Part shown: positions 1-12,387 of the stretch, in pieces
Layout of the letters: every line of letters begins with the position of its first letter
How positions within the stretch are numbered: the first letter of the stretch is position 1
Source: Avena insularis
Taxonomy: Eukaryota; Streptophyta; Magnoliopsida; Poales; Poaceae
Assembly (NCBI GenBank): GCA_023614405.1
Contig: CM042693.1
Coordinates: 158,922,731 to 158,986,730 of the forward strand
Direction: 5' to 3'
DNA: 64,000 nucleotides
Program-made: the position numbers and the translations under genes
The notes under the pieces: generated by a model
Told to the model about the DNA's origin: nothing
Seen by the model: the letters and a program-made list of their open reading frames with translations, nothing else
Database searches by the model: none

Positions 1-291
1 GGGGAAGTTCTCGATGAATCGGCGGTAATATCCAGCCATTCCAAGAAAACTTCGGACTTCCTTGACTGAAGTAGGCGACTTCCATTCCAGAATGGTCTGA
101 ACCTTATCTGGTATGACAGCAACACCACTTGCAGACACAACATGGCCAAGGAAGATGAGCTCTTGTAACCAAAACTCACATTTGGAAAACTTGGCATAGA
201 GATGATGTTCACGAATTTTAGTCAACACCAAACGTAGGTGTTCGGCATGCTCTTCTTCGGTCTTGGAGTAGATTAGAATGTCATCATTGTA
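1..291 (-). pseudogene. Ty3/gypsy reverse transcriptase fragment
   Basis: Read on the minus strand, this encodes the end of a chromovirus RT, from the DD of the active site into the thumb/connection region. Motifs seen include [20 protein letters not shown] and [10 protein letters not shown]. It closely matches the same pol segment of the plus-strand element at 59128-59400, so it comes from the same or a sister family. It has no start or stop of its own and runs off the left window edge. The coding match stops at about 291, where a short duplication and unrelated AT-rich DNA follow. It is a relic with no expected function. Confidence 0.85.
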
Positions 292-317
292 TACCAAACG
301 TAGGTGTTCGGCATGCT
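227..317. repeat. 25-bp direct duplication at a rearrangement junction
   Basis: The 25 bases at 227-251 recur exactly at 293-317. The first copy is part of the RT coding sequence. The second copy sits at the point where RT homology ends and unrelated DNA begins. A templated copy of nearby sequence at a junction is typical of filler DNA made during end-joining repair. Confidence 0.85.
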
Positions 318-3300
318 AACTAATGCATCTGTTATGGCATCCTTATTTTCAACCAAGTTTGCCATCACTCCAAAACCACCTCAAATACAACCAAGCCTAA
401 CACTTTCTTCCATGATCATCTACATGACATGGTCTATCCATCCATATACCCCCTGTGCCAAGGTAAGCTCTGAGCCCCCTAATCTAACCCTATTTAGAAG
501 GCATCCAACTAACAAAACCCTAGATCCCCCAGAATTCTAGTTTTATTTATTTTCACCATTTTTCTTCCAATCCAAGGTTGATCTTGATGCCTACATCAAG
601 TTTACATCATCTACTTTGTATACAAGCATCCCCAAATAATTTCCACAATTATTTGGATTAGTAAACTATTTTATTTCCTTATCTTGCACATTTCTCAAAA
701 CCCTTGTCTAAAAGACAAGTTTGTTTTTTTCTCCAAATGACCTTGCCAACTCATGGCACATTTGATGCCTACTTATCATATCGTATATTCCAACCCAAAA
801 ATAATTATTTTTGAGATTCTTTATTATTTCTTTTTGCCCTTTTTCATAAATGGCAAAAACAAGAAATAATTCTCCAAAAATACTTTTCCACTTTAATAAA
901 TCCCAATAAAATTATCCAATGTGTGTTATGGTATTTAGGACCATATCACATCAAATACCAAGTTTTTCCCAATGTAAAATTTTCATCTTTGCTTCCATAA
1001 TCTACTTCAGCACTTTTTGAAGAAGTGCATTTAAATGGGATCATAATCATCAAAAAAATCCCATTTAAATCATGAGTTGATTATTTGACCCACTCCACCC
1101 AGCAGTACCGTTTCCACACTTTGTCCAATGCAAGTTTGTCAACTTCCTTCTCAAGCCTCCAAACGATCAAATTTATAACAACAAACAAAACTTGATTCAA
1201 ACAAGGACCAAACCAGCTAAAATCTTCCCCAGCACTACACCAGAGCATCATCACACCCTCCTGGTCCTGTGCACTGTAGCACTACAGTAAATAGACCCTC
1301 CTTGTCCCCCAGTGCTTGAGAGAGAGAGGGCATCATATCTTGCAAGGATCTTTGTATTAAAGAAGACAGCAGCCATCCCACCTCCCCTCTCACTCTCTGG
1401 TCGAGCTATTGAGCACAACACCACCCAGAACCACCCCCAGCCACCAATGGGAAGCTCCCTCCCCATGACCATTTTTGACATTTCACCTTTGCCCATGTGG
1501 TTTTGCAATAAAAGGGGCTAAAGGCCATAGCACACCTCTCATGCCCCTCATTTGCCCCCTCTCCCCATCACTCTCCTCCCAGAGCACCCTCTTTCCTCTC
1601 CACTCCTCTGATCTGCTCGTAGGAAGGAGAAGAAGGAGCTTTGGCCTCTAAGAAAGAAACGAGCAAGGCTCACTCCCCCGAGCTCCTCTCTCCCTGCATG
1701 TCACCCTGCAGTGAGCCCCTTCTCCTCCTCTACCTAACCCTACCCTTCTCGTCAACATGCAGGCCTCCTCGACGCCGCACTAGCGAGCTCCGACGAGCTC
1801 CGTTTCGGCCAACCTCGTGCGAGCTTCTTCCCGACATCGAACCCGTCGTGCCGACCATCTCCAGAGCCGCCGCCGTCGACCGCGTCGCCCCGTCGCCTCC
1901 CCGACCTCCCCCGAGCCCTCGGTGAGCTTCCCCCGCCTCCTCCCTGAGACAACTAGGGTTTCGTCGTCGTCTGGCTAGCCCCGCGAGGATGACGCCCCGT
2001 CAACGTCAGATCCAGCCAGATCCGACGGTCGGGAGCGCTCGGTACCTCTTCGTGCGGATCCCCGCGGGCAGGCTGGCCACTGGGCCACCGCCGGCAATAC
2101 GTCGCCTGCATGCGAGCGCTACGCCTAGGCTGATTCCCCTCTTCCGGCCCATTAGCCAGCAGATCCAGCCCAGCCACCCCTTTTTCCTTTTATTATTTTT
2201 CTGCCAGATCTGTTTGAAGTTGTTTGATTTAAATTCAAACAAAGTCGTAAACAACTAGATCTTGGCAAGATCTAAATTTTCCTACATGCACACAAGTCTT
2301 CCCTAACATGTAGAGCAATTTTTGCACCAAAATAATGTATAAATAAAATATGGCAAATCATATGCTAAGATCTGTCCAGAACACTAGATATTCTCTCCAG
2401 GAAGTTATACAAAACCCAATGACCCAAACTCAAGTGACGATGAAAGGTACTGACCCTACCTTTCATATCCCACAGGCCTCATCTTGATTTACTTCCTATT
2501 TCTATGGTAGGAAATATAACAAAATAGAGCCCTTTCTAACTTTCTGATTTTCCCTAGGTCAAACCAAATGGAGTTCTGACCTAAATACAACTCTCAGTAA
2601 ACACACATAACCATATATTCCTAAAACCAGCAGCTCATAATTTTATGAGCCCCTTTTTAATTTTGGTGAATTAAAATTTTCTGTGCATAGTTTATTCACT
2701 AGCAAAATCACTACAGTATCTATACAAATCCAATTTGATTAATTCCAATTTCTACAGAAATGTATTCTCAGTAACTAGCATGTGTCCTTGGAATCAACTA
2801 AAAATCTTGTGTAAACTAAATCTAGTGAAAAAGACAAATCCTATCCAGTACTGCTTTTGGGAATTTCTCAAATGCATTATGGTAATTTTTTTGAGGAGAT
2901 TCCAACTCCTACTGGTTCAGTACAACCAATAATACTTAATCACCCAAGGAAATAATTTTTGGAACTCCAGAGAAGTTCTGGTGAAATATTTCCTTAAACT
3001 AGAGTTTTATCCACTATAAAATCCATATTAAATCAAGGAAAATTGATAAAATAGTGAAACCACTTTTGTTGGCTTCATTTTATCAATACCTATCTGATCG
3101 TATCATTTTTATACAATGCTATCATTCAGATCAAGTCCTTGAGCCAAAAGCCCTTTCTTAGGTCGTTCCTAGACTTGGAAATCCAAAGGGAGCCCTTTTC
3201 CTTAATGCCTCCAAATCCCTTGCGAATCTCTGCAACCAATCACCCCATATCCCCCTGCCTCATATCTTGTATTTATCCTTAGCTTATTGTTTGGTTTGAT

Positions 3301-5048
3301 GTTTGTATGCTTGCATTGATTGATGTATTGTTTGTTGCATGTGTGCTCGACAACGGCGATAGTTGCGATTGTGTGACGCTGAGAAGAAGAAAGGATTGGG
3401 ATATTATTTGATTATTATTATTGGTCATCTGGTTATCTAACGCCGTCAAGGGACACCTTGCTGGTCACAAGCAAGCCACCATTCCTGAACTCCTATATTT
3501 CCCTACTTCTGTTTATCAACTGTTTTATATATCATTTATAAATTGCATGATTACAGACATGATTTGTTTCAAATAAAAAGACGTGAGTAACTTGGCTCCT
3601 CCAAGTTAGGATTGAGTGTCCCTTGGACACCTACCCTATTTACACCTATCCTTACCCCTTAGAACGAGGCTAAGATGATTAGCACCTCCCCTCTTCGAAC
3701 CCACAGATTTTCACCAAGAAAACTATCTTGGGTTTTTGCCCTACAATAAAAGTTTTCAAAATAAAACCCTTGGAAAGAGGCATCGTTCTGAGTGGAATTT
3801 TTACCAAACAAAATATGAGGTGGATGAAGAGAAAGTCAAGCAAAGTAAAGAAAGAAGGAAATGGGTACTCAAGTCTTTTGACGGAACAATTTCATTAGTG
3901 CAACCACATTACCCTGGGTGGGACTCAGGGCTAGCTCGTAGTTTGTCCTCCTTAGTATGGGCTACGCCATAACGCGTAGAAAGGGGTTCGAGGCCCCGGA
4001 AGCCGGTTCCTTTCCACTTAGGGGGCGTCTTGCCCGGAGAGGTTCCATTCCAATCCTCGGAGTCGGCTGAAACTATGGAGCTCCCGCGGACGGTACCAGG
4101 TTAAGGCAGTATGGAAGGGAGTGGATAAAATATGCGCAGGAAGGGAGATTCGGACTTGGGAAGTCAAGTACACATCCAGGGGTACTAAAAAACCATAGGG
4201 AAAGTACCTATACTAGGGACAATAAATGAAAAGTTAGGTTCGATTATCTGGACCCCCGTCTACAGTATGTAGAGGGCCGTGGTTGTATCCTGGCGGATGT
4301 ATTGATTCCTGTGGGTAAAGTGCACAAACTCTGGAGAGTCTAATCTATTCGAATAGCCGTGTCCACAGTCAAGGACGGTTGGAAAGGTTATTACTATGAG
4401 TACCGGGTGATATGTTGAGATGAATGAAAAGGATGTGACTTGGTCACGAGAAAAGATAAAGAATAAGTTGGTTTTGATCAGATATGGTCGATAAGGTTTT
4501 AAAAAGGGGTTTACGACAAAAAGTTTTCCACATCTTTTTAACAAGGATGTGGAGATGTCCAAATTTTCAAAAAGGAGACATATTTTCCAAAAACTCTTTT
4601 TCAACAAAGATATAGAGATGCCAAAGTTAGGTTTACTTTCAAAAGCAACTGTAGTATAGAGCTATCTCGCCATAGCCTAATATGCATGTTTCCCCTTACC
4701 CTTGTTTTGGTGGTTTGCGAGTACCTTCAAAGTACTCATCGGCATTGTCCCTGGCTATTTAATTGGTCAGATTGCAGATGATAAGAAGCGATGAAGGTGC
4801 TGACATTTATGCGAGCTAGGCCATCTTCCCAGTCAGTTGCTTGTAGGTTAAGGCACGGGCTCTGCGTTGAAGACTTCCGCTACTTGTGTTGTAATCGCCA
4901 TAAAGGCCTCCTTGTAACTTTTTGTATTCGTTAATATATGGATGATGTAATGATACTTGTCGGTTATGCTCACGGCTCACTAATCATGGGAATGTTAATG
5001 ATATGCATAACGGGTATTCTCGGACCGTAAATCCGGGGTGCCACAACA
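318..5048 (+). repeat. Left-truncated long LTR-like block (LTR A)
   Basis: No credible coding sequence is present. The layout matches the other long LTRs here: AT-rich left part, a GC/CpG-rich island (about 1560-2180) preceded by a TATA-like AATAAAAGG near 1507, then AT-rich DNA with the shared palindrome block (4328-4356) and hairpin (4719-4737). The right end reads GGGGTGCCACAACA, a plausible LTR terminus ending in CA. The left terminus is missing, apparently lost at the rearrangement at 317. No primer-binding site follows 5048, so it is a 3' LTR or solo LTR rather than a 5' LTR. The LTR call is inference from architecture. Confidence 0.5.
4328..4737 (+). other. Shared palindrome pair and hairpin, LTR A
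   Basis: Palindrome 1 is ACTCTGGAGAGT (4328-4339). Palindrome 2 is CTATTCGAATAG (4345-4356). The hairpin is GAGTAC, a 7-nt loop, then GTACTC (4719-4737). Equivalent structures occur in five other LTR copies in this window. Confidence 0.75.
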
Positions 5049-8000
5049 GGGGTCTCGATCATGTCCGCCTTATTCGCGAACCGTAGGGTGAGACACCAAC
5101 ACCATTTGCAACAAATAGTGTTTCTTGTCGAAAAGATTTACAAAGCGCATGAATTTATTTCATTAGACACGGGAATTGTTTTGGGTGAAATTACTAAAAT
5201 TATTTCTGCATGTGAAATAAAATACTAGCAAGGGGTTTTATGTGAATGTTTGTCCATTAAAGTAATTGACAAAATTCAAAATAAATAAATAAAACAAGTT
5301 TTATTTAAATATAGATTACATTAAATTTGGTGGAAATTTAATGGGATTTTTGAGTGGGATTTGAGTGGAGAAGTGAAGGGACAAATTGTGAGTGGAAGCT
5401 CCACCCACATGAATGGAGGAAGGGGTGGGGGCAGCCCCCGCATGCGCCGGCCACCCCTTGGGTTCCCCCCTCCCTCCTATATAAAACCCCCCTCTCCCTC
5501 TCCTTCTCCCTCTCCCTCTCTCTCACTCACACCTCCTCGTGAAGGATCTCTCTCCCCCTCTAGTTTATCCCCCATGGTCTCGGACTAGCGAGATACATGT
5601 TCTTGGTGGATTTTTGGCAAGAAAGAGTTGTTTCTTCCGCTGCATCGCTGGAGCGAGGAGGCAGAGGTTGCTCGGTGGCTTGGACGTGTGTGCGAGCATG
5701 GATGCGCTGCTGATTTGCGACGCTGGACTTCTTCTCGATCTTGATATCGGCAAGCGTTCATCTACGTCATCCACGAGTACAACCTTGTTAAACTTTGATG
5801 TTATACAAGGGTATGTTCTCTATGAATGTATATCCACCTGTTGCTTGTATCTAGTAGATAGATCTTGGTATATAGTTGTGCCCATCGTAGGAATTTTTTG
5901 TTTTCTATGCTGCAAACCCTACATGATCATTTATTAAAGATCTAATGGCATTTATGAGCTAATTACACCTAAGAAGAAAATCCCCAGTTGGAGCCCCTTT
6001 AATTAGAGGCGCACAGTGCGCATAACAACCAACGGTACTATCGGGATGCGCCCAATACCGTCTGCCCGTAATGCACGCCATTGGCTCCACTATACCAATG
6101 GAAGCAACTTTTGTAAAGGGGAGACGAACATCTTCACTTCTTCAACCACACACTCCATCATCATCCCCATCACCACTTAGATAAAAAGAGATGTTAGCAA
6201 TTGTAAGATTAGGGTTTGATACATAGATCTACCTTTCATTTGTATTCCATTTGATCTTGAAACACAATTGTGGTTTGCTACGGTAATTTTGAGATTATTT
6301 CTATTTTCAATACAAATATGCCTTTGATTTTTCTCCCTCTCATGTATGAGTAAATCCCCATAGGCGTGGGTGATGTAGGGAATTGGGGAGATGTGTCATG
6401 CCTCCTTTATATCCATCCATTTGTGATTGTTGTAGTGTTTAATAATTTGTGAGAATTATTATCTATGTTTGCCTAATGCTTCTTATCTAATTTAAGGGAC
6501 CAAGTAGGATGATCCAAAAATCTGATAGGTATGAACTTGTATGATAGAAAATCGGCGACCCCCGAGTGACACGGCCGATATTAATGAGGAGCTAGCACTA
6601 CTTGAAGACCACAAGGAACCAACAAGGTTAAATATTTGATATGGTTGCAAAATCTTAATTAATGTTCTGACCATTGCCATGGTAACACACAAATGGATCA
6701 CTTGGACTATGAAGAATTTGCCATGAGGACTCCTAGTCGGTATATGGGGTGCTTGCCTACTCACTTACAATTAAGAAATATCATAATCACTTATTCCACT
6801 TTATCCACTTGACACTTTTACTATCACCATGAACCGTTTCTCTCCGCGCCTAACTTCTCATCTAAAGGACCTCCAAACACCTTTTTTGTCTTTACATTAT
6901 GCAATTTTCTCTTTATTTTTTTCCTACACAAGTTTCCTCTATCTTTTACTCATAAACCTCCACCATAAGCAATTGCAGTCAATTCACTCAAGATAGGTGA
7001 CACCTTTACTACGACAAAAACGCCGCCTAAAAACACTTTCCGAAGCTCCTTATTGGGATCAGTTGTATTTTTATGATTTTAGTTTGTTTTTCGAAAGCCT
7101 ACATATTACTAGGGCTATATTTGGAAATTTACAATTTTATTAAAAACTTAATCTCTCTTATTTATCTCGACTGGACCCATGGCCTAACCTAGCCTGGACT
7201 ATTTGGCCCACTAGGTTGTGAACCCAACACCTGGCTGACGCCTGTCCTAACCCTAATACTCACTCGCTCGTCTCACTTCTCTCGTCTCTCTGGCAGCGCT
7301 GTGGCATTGCTGCAATCGCCACTTGATCCTAGTGAGCCCCGGCCATACGTCGTGCTTGAAAACTAAGTAGACGTTGTTACATCGACCGATGTGTTGATAT
7401 TGCACTACGATCAGGGTTTCGGCCCTTCTCCTTGTGTCGTGCTCCGGTGGCCTAGTGGAGATGCTCTGGTGGTCTGGCGACCCGATGGTCTCTAGTGTTG
7501 CCACCCTTGCGCTCTTGCAAATACAATAGTGGCGTGGCCTGGTGTAGGTGTTTCGGTGCCCATTGTGCCACCATACCATCGCTGCCGCCGACTACCCCTC
7601 TTTTCTTCCTCTTATTGCTGAGCGAGGACCAGGGGTAAGGCCCCTCCTTCTCCTTCCTCTCTCAATCTCTCTCTATACTGCCATGCTTAACCCTAAATAG
7701 GGCTTATTCATGTGTTAGGGTTTCTCCCCTCTTCCTCTGGTACTCTTAGTCCTAGCCGTAACTTTCTTAATATGATTGCTACCTATTGTACCCTGATGGG
7801 TTTTTCCTTGTGGATTACTTAGTAAAAATAGTTGTTGTCTTCTATTAATATGACTATGATGTTTCATCAGTTGCAAGAATTCCTTGGTTGTAGTCCTAAG
7901 TGTTTCATTTTTTTGACCCTGATCATTTTTTTCTAAGTAATTAATGTTCATTACACTCTACTACTGATACTTGTGTGTGACTAGTTACATCTATAATATA

Positions 8001-9253
8001 TCAGATCTTGTGGACATTAAACTAGGATGATGTTCTTTAGTCTCTATATTTATCCTATTCAGGATATTGTGAGAAAGATTGATGTTGTCCAAGTGACAGT
8101 AATTGTATGCTGTTTATTTAGGCCTTTAGTACCTGTCCTGAGTATTGAATATTGTTTCTATAATTCACTGGTTAACATAGAACAGGATTTAGGAGGTATC
8201 CTAGATGTTTTAATAAGGATTTATTCCTTATCAGAGCAAATGATTTAGCAACTTGATTTTCTCTGATGCTTCTGTATGGTTAGTATGATAGAAATAATCT
8301 TATAAATGATTCCTAGAATTCCAGGAAAATAATTATTTATGCTGTGACTAAAACGAATTGTAATTACTATTAAATGGATGCCTCTTTGAAGCCTCCATTT
8401 GCATGGTACACAGTGGTGGCCTTTAACAGATTTTGATGGCTTAATATAATTGGAATTCTAGTATTTGATTCATTCAAGTTAAATGATTTACCAACTATTC
8501 TCCAAAATTAGCTCTTGGACAAGGATGCAAAAAAGCTAAGGCCCTTCTCTCCCTGGGAGAAGATCATGTGCTTAATTGCCAGGTTGTGTAGTGTAGAAAA
8601 GTTCTATGTTGATGATGATCTGGTGACTTTGGTGCCTTTACTTCTGGTTGTGAGCTTTTCCAGCTCCAACCTATGGGTTTCCTGGCTTGACCTCTCCCTC
8701 CTTGGTCTAGCTCCTGGCTTGACCTTTCCCAATACCTAATCCACCCCTCTTTATGTGACCATGGTTGGTTTAGTGGCTACTATATTTGTTTGGTGGATTT
8801 GTTGATGATCTAGCATGAAACCAGTGGTAGAATCATGGTGATGTGCTTGTTGTTCTTGCTTCTATGGAAAGTGTTCAGTAGAGAGATAACTCTCTGCTTT
8901 TATGGCTGTTCCTTTATCCATTCCCATGCAACTTCCCTGGGATGACACCACACCCACGCATACACTGATGTGTGTGCTATGTGTTGTGTTCTTGCTTCCT
9001 TTGCTGCTATGGATTAGCTCTGATAACTCCTCTAGTTCTACTCTCTTCCATTTACCTTCACAAAACTTGCCCCTTTATCATATTGCCAATGAGGTTGTAC
9101 TGAGGCTTATATGATATTAAAAACATATGCTACAGTTGGTCAACCTTGCCCCTACATCAATTTTCTCAATGATGAAATATTAACAGTGCATTACAATGTT
9201 CATTCTGAGAGCAATATACTAACACTAACGATTTGTTTCGGATTTTCCTTCCT
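5049..9253. other. Unassigned AT-rich intergenic DNA, probably old LTR remnants
   Basis: I find no recognisable protein domain on either strand. There are two GC-richer islands (about 5390-5800 and 7190-7680). The first has a TATATAAAA at 5478-5486 followed by a CT-rich tract (about 5491-5535), like the promoter part of an LTR. The open frames here are short, lack family motifs and overlap on both strands, so none is called. No terminal repeats or target duplications could be paired. Confidence 0.5.
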
Positions 9254-9739
9254 TGTCGTGGGAATGGTCACGACAGACGCTATGATGGGCAGCGAGTAGT
9301 AACATGAAGGGCAAGGGTAGCCAGCCATCTGCGGTGCGAGATGAGGGCGAGGACACAAGGGTTTACCAAGGTTTGCCCCCAGAGGGTAAAGAACTACTCC
9401 TGCTAGATTGTATTATCGAGTGGTTATAATGGTGGCGAGATCGGCGGCTAGGCAGCGAGTCAATGGGGTGTATGATGGAACATGAGTACAAAGAGTACCC
9501 TAGGGAGGTTTATATAGGGGTACCTCGCTAGGGTTTACAGATATACAACCGAGTCAGTTGGGGACTCGGAGGACTTGACCTAATCTGACTGGCTAGCTAT
9601 TATTCTGGGCCTCCAGATTCTAGTCGCCACGTTCCTTCTCGAGTCGTGATCCAGTGGCCGTCCTGCGGGCCCAGTCGCTAGGATCTTGATCCAGTAGGAA
9701 ACGTCCTGCTGGCCATACCCCATTCAGCATATCCCATCG
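9254..9739 (-). repeat. 3' LTR (element sense) of the Tat element
   Basis: About 486 bp, collinear with 21776-22259. Both copies share CACGACAGACGCTA near the left end, GGTTTATATAGGGGTACCTC in the middle and TACCCCATTC near the right end. The right terminus reads CATCG here and CATCA in the other copy. The TATATA within GGTTTATATAGG is on the plus strand, whereas the element is transcribed on the minus strand. Confidence 0.85.
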
Positions 9740-9755
9740 GTAGTCCCCGAGGCCA
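9740..9755 (-). other. Polypurine tract of the Tat element
   Basis: On the minus strand this reads GGCCTCGGGGACTAC, a few bases from the start of the LTR, where plus-strand DNA synthesis would be primed. Its core decamer CTCGGGGACT recurs at several places further inside the element. Confidence 0.6.
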
Positions 9756-9967
9756 TCGTTGATTCAGCGCAGGTGTTCTTTGGCAGTCAGAGTATGCGGT
9801 GCAATTTGGACACCCAGTCGAATCAGTGATGGACTCCCTCAATGAAGGAAGGAGTCTCCTTTATATGTCTTCAATCGCAGCATTGGCGTCCACTCAAATC
9901 GCAGCATTTGGCGAATGGGTCGGCGAGTCGATTGAGCGAAGTTGGACCATCATCTTAGTCAAACTAG

Positions 9968-10053
9968 CCATTGGGTAATCCAATGGTAATATTGGCGTAA
10001 TCACCACAAGGTAACGGCTCCTCCGAGATTGGCGGGAAACGCCGCCTATATAA
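9968..10053 (+). promoter_or_regulatory. Core promoter of the antisense gene: CCAAT pair, E2F-type site, TATA box
   Basis: In order on the plus strand: CCATTGG (9968-9974) and CCAATGG (9980-9986) form a perfect 7-bp inverted repeat of CCAAT boxes. A further ATTGG follows at about 9991. GCGGGAAA (10032-10039) matches the reverse of the E2F consensus TTTSSCGC. TATATAA is at 10047-10053. The candidate start codon of the antisense gene is at 10173, about 120 bp downstream. Spacing and order fit a plant RNA polymerase II promoter. It is separate from the LTR and points opposite to pol. Confidence 0.7.
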
Positions 10054-12387
10054 GGAGAGCGACAGGGGAAAGCTATGAATCTTCCTCGCATTTCTTTGAC
10101 CCCGCGCATTCTCAGTCTTCTTCCTCCTCCCGGTCCAAAATTTCTAGAGCAAGTGAGTCTAGATCTTTGTCGATGGTGCCTCCGAAGGACCTGTGGGGCA
10201 AGTCCAAGTGTACCGCGACCTCGCTGATGCCCTTCCAGGAGGCGGGGATTCTCTGTAAGGGGAAATGGCGGATCCCAGTGGCCAGGGAGACGGAGCCCGA
10301 CGCTCGCCCCGGAGAATTCATTTGCTTCTGAGCCACCTAGAAAGGGGGCTCGGCTTCCCTACTTCAATCCTCTTCCATTGGTTATGCACATATTACGCGA
10401 TCAAATCTTTGGATCTGGGGCTGCACAGCATCGAGTAGCTCTCCATTTTCGTTGCATTCTGCCAGTGCTACCTAGGGTGTCACCCTGTTTCCCCCTGTGG
10501 CTGGATCTGTTCCACGGCCGCGTTAGCCGCAAGTGGGCAGGCGGCCTGATCCTGGCGTGGGGCTGCCTCACCTTCCAATTGAAGACCAAGACCTCCTTCC
10601 TGGACCTGATTCTCCCGAAGAAGGCCGCCAGCGAGTGGAAGAATTTTGGTTCTACATGAGCGAGTCGACATAGGACGACGAGGTGTCGCTCCCAACGTAC
10701 ACCTCTGAGAGGAGAGAGCCACGCCGGCTGCTGACGACCAAGCTTCCCGATGACCAGAGGATGGTCATGGACGAGATGCTGACGCAGATCCAAACGGTCA
10801 AGAAAGAGGGTCTGTAAACCATCAACCTTTACTACTACTCGCTTGGGAGGCGACTAGTGCCATTGGCCAGTCGAGCCCACTGGATTTACCAGTACACTGG
10901 CAGAGACGACGGGACAAAGGCATGCTCGGTGACTTGGAATGCCAACGATTACATCGCTGCACTGAAGAAGATCACAGAGGCGGAGTACACCGACCCGAAG
11001 GCCGGGCTCATTTGTATACCACCACGGGGAAGCGCCAGGCGCTAACAGTAAGTTCCTTCCTTGACTTCGAATTCGCAGTGCTGCAGTCGTGGTTCTCTGA
11101 TGTTTGTTTTCTTTCTGTTAGTTATTTTAGGTCTTGGAGAATTGGCTCCCTCTGGTCGATGAAGAATCCTCCATGGAGTCCGAAGAGGATTCAAATGAGT
11201 CCTCCGATGACGAGGAAGAGGTGGTGGAGGTCGCCGCACCCACATCCACGGATCGGAAGACCCGCGGGAAGAAGCAGCATGAACTCGAGGCGCGTCGAAG
11301 CCTTAAGGAGCATGGCATCAAGGAGGACCACGTACAAGAGCACAACTCGTGGCGCATGGCCATGCCAGCAAAGACTGCACGGAAGGCGAAGTCGCCTGCG
11401 ATGAAGAAGGCACCGAAGGTGGCATCGCCGCCCAGATGGGCAGCCATTTTCGAATTAGAAGACGAGGCTGACAACACGGAGGCCGAGGCTTCGATGGAGT
11501 TTCTAGAGGATCCTGTTCCGGCAAAGGGATCAGGAGTCGAGGCCGTGGTCGAGAGTGAGATCCCGCTTGCGGTGATCCCGCCACCATTCTAGGTGATCCC
11601 GGGGCTAGGGGCTACCCTGGCCACGGAGTCGAGGTCTTCACCACCGAAGAGGGTGCACGCGTCACCTGGGCCAGAGGTGTCTGCGGCCGTAGGCTCGTCA
11701 TCAAAGAAGACCGCAGTTTCATGGGCCTCGAGCGTCTACGAGACGGGCCTCACGCACAAGCTAGAACCAGAGTTGTAGAATCCGGCGCACATCTGCACTG
11801 GTCTACGCTTCATTCCGGTCTCCAAGTAAGTTCATGCCAGGTCGTTCGGATTAGTTTTCGGGGTCGCTAGTCGCAGTGCTATTCGTGTCATTTTGCAGGA
11901 CCGCCGTCAAGAAGATTGGTCACCCTTTGGTGGCCAAGGTGCCGCTAGTTGCCACCGGAGGGGAGGCCGGCCCTTCCAAGAAGAGGAAGGGTGATGCGAT
12001 CTAGGCGCCAGTCGAGGGCGCGAAGAACAGGAAGGAGGACGAATCTGCCGCAGTTGCTGAAGGACCAGTCGACGTGTTGGTTGAGGCACCGATTGGAGCC
12101 GCCGCTCCCTTGGGGGCTGTTGAGGTCGCGGGCTTGCAGCCGGGCGAGTCGGCTGTGCTGGTTGGGGTGTTGGCGGCTACGAATAGCGCCCCAGGGACGA
12201 TGGCTGTGACATTCCCTCGCTTTGTGGCGAAGGCCTCCGCCGCGGTGATAGGGACACATTTGCCTCAGGTGCCTAAGGTCATCGATGAGACGCGGGGCAG
12301 CGGCGGGGGTGAACAGCATTTGTGTTGCCGTCAGTCGACGCGACCGAGCTCCACAACATTCTAGGCGCTGCTATCTAGGTATGTACA

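Noticed and set aside
1641..2258. GC-rich frames on both strands near the left end
   Set aside because: Overlapping, low-complexity and within the LTR-like CpG island; no start context or homology.
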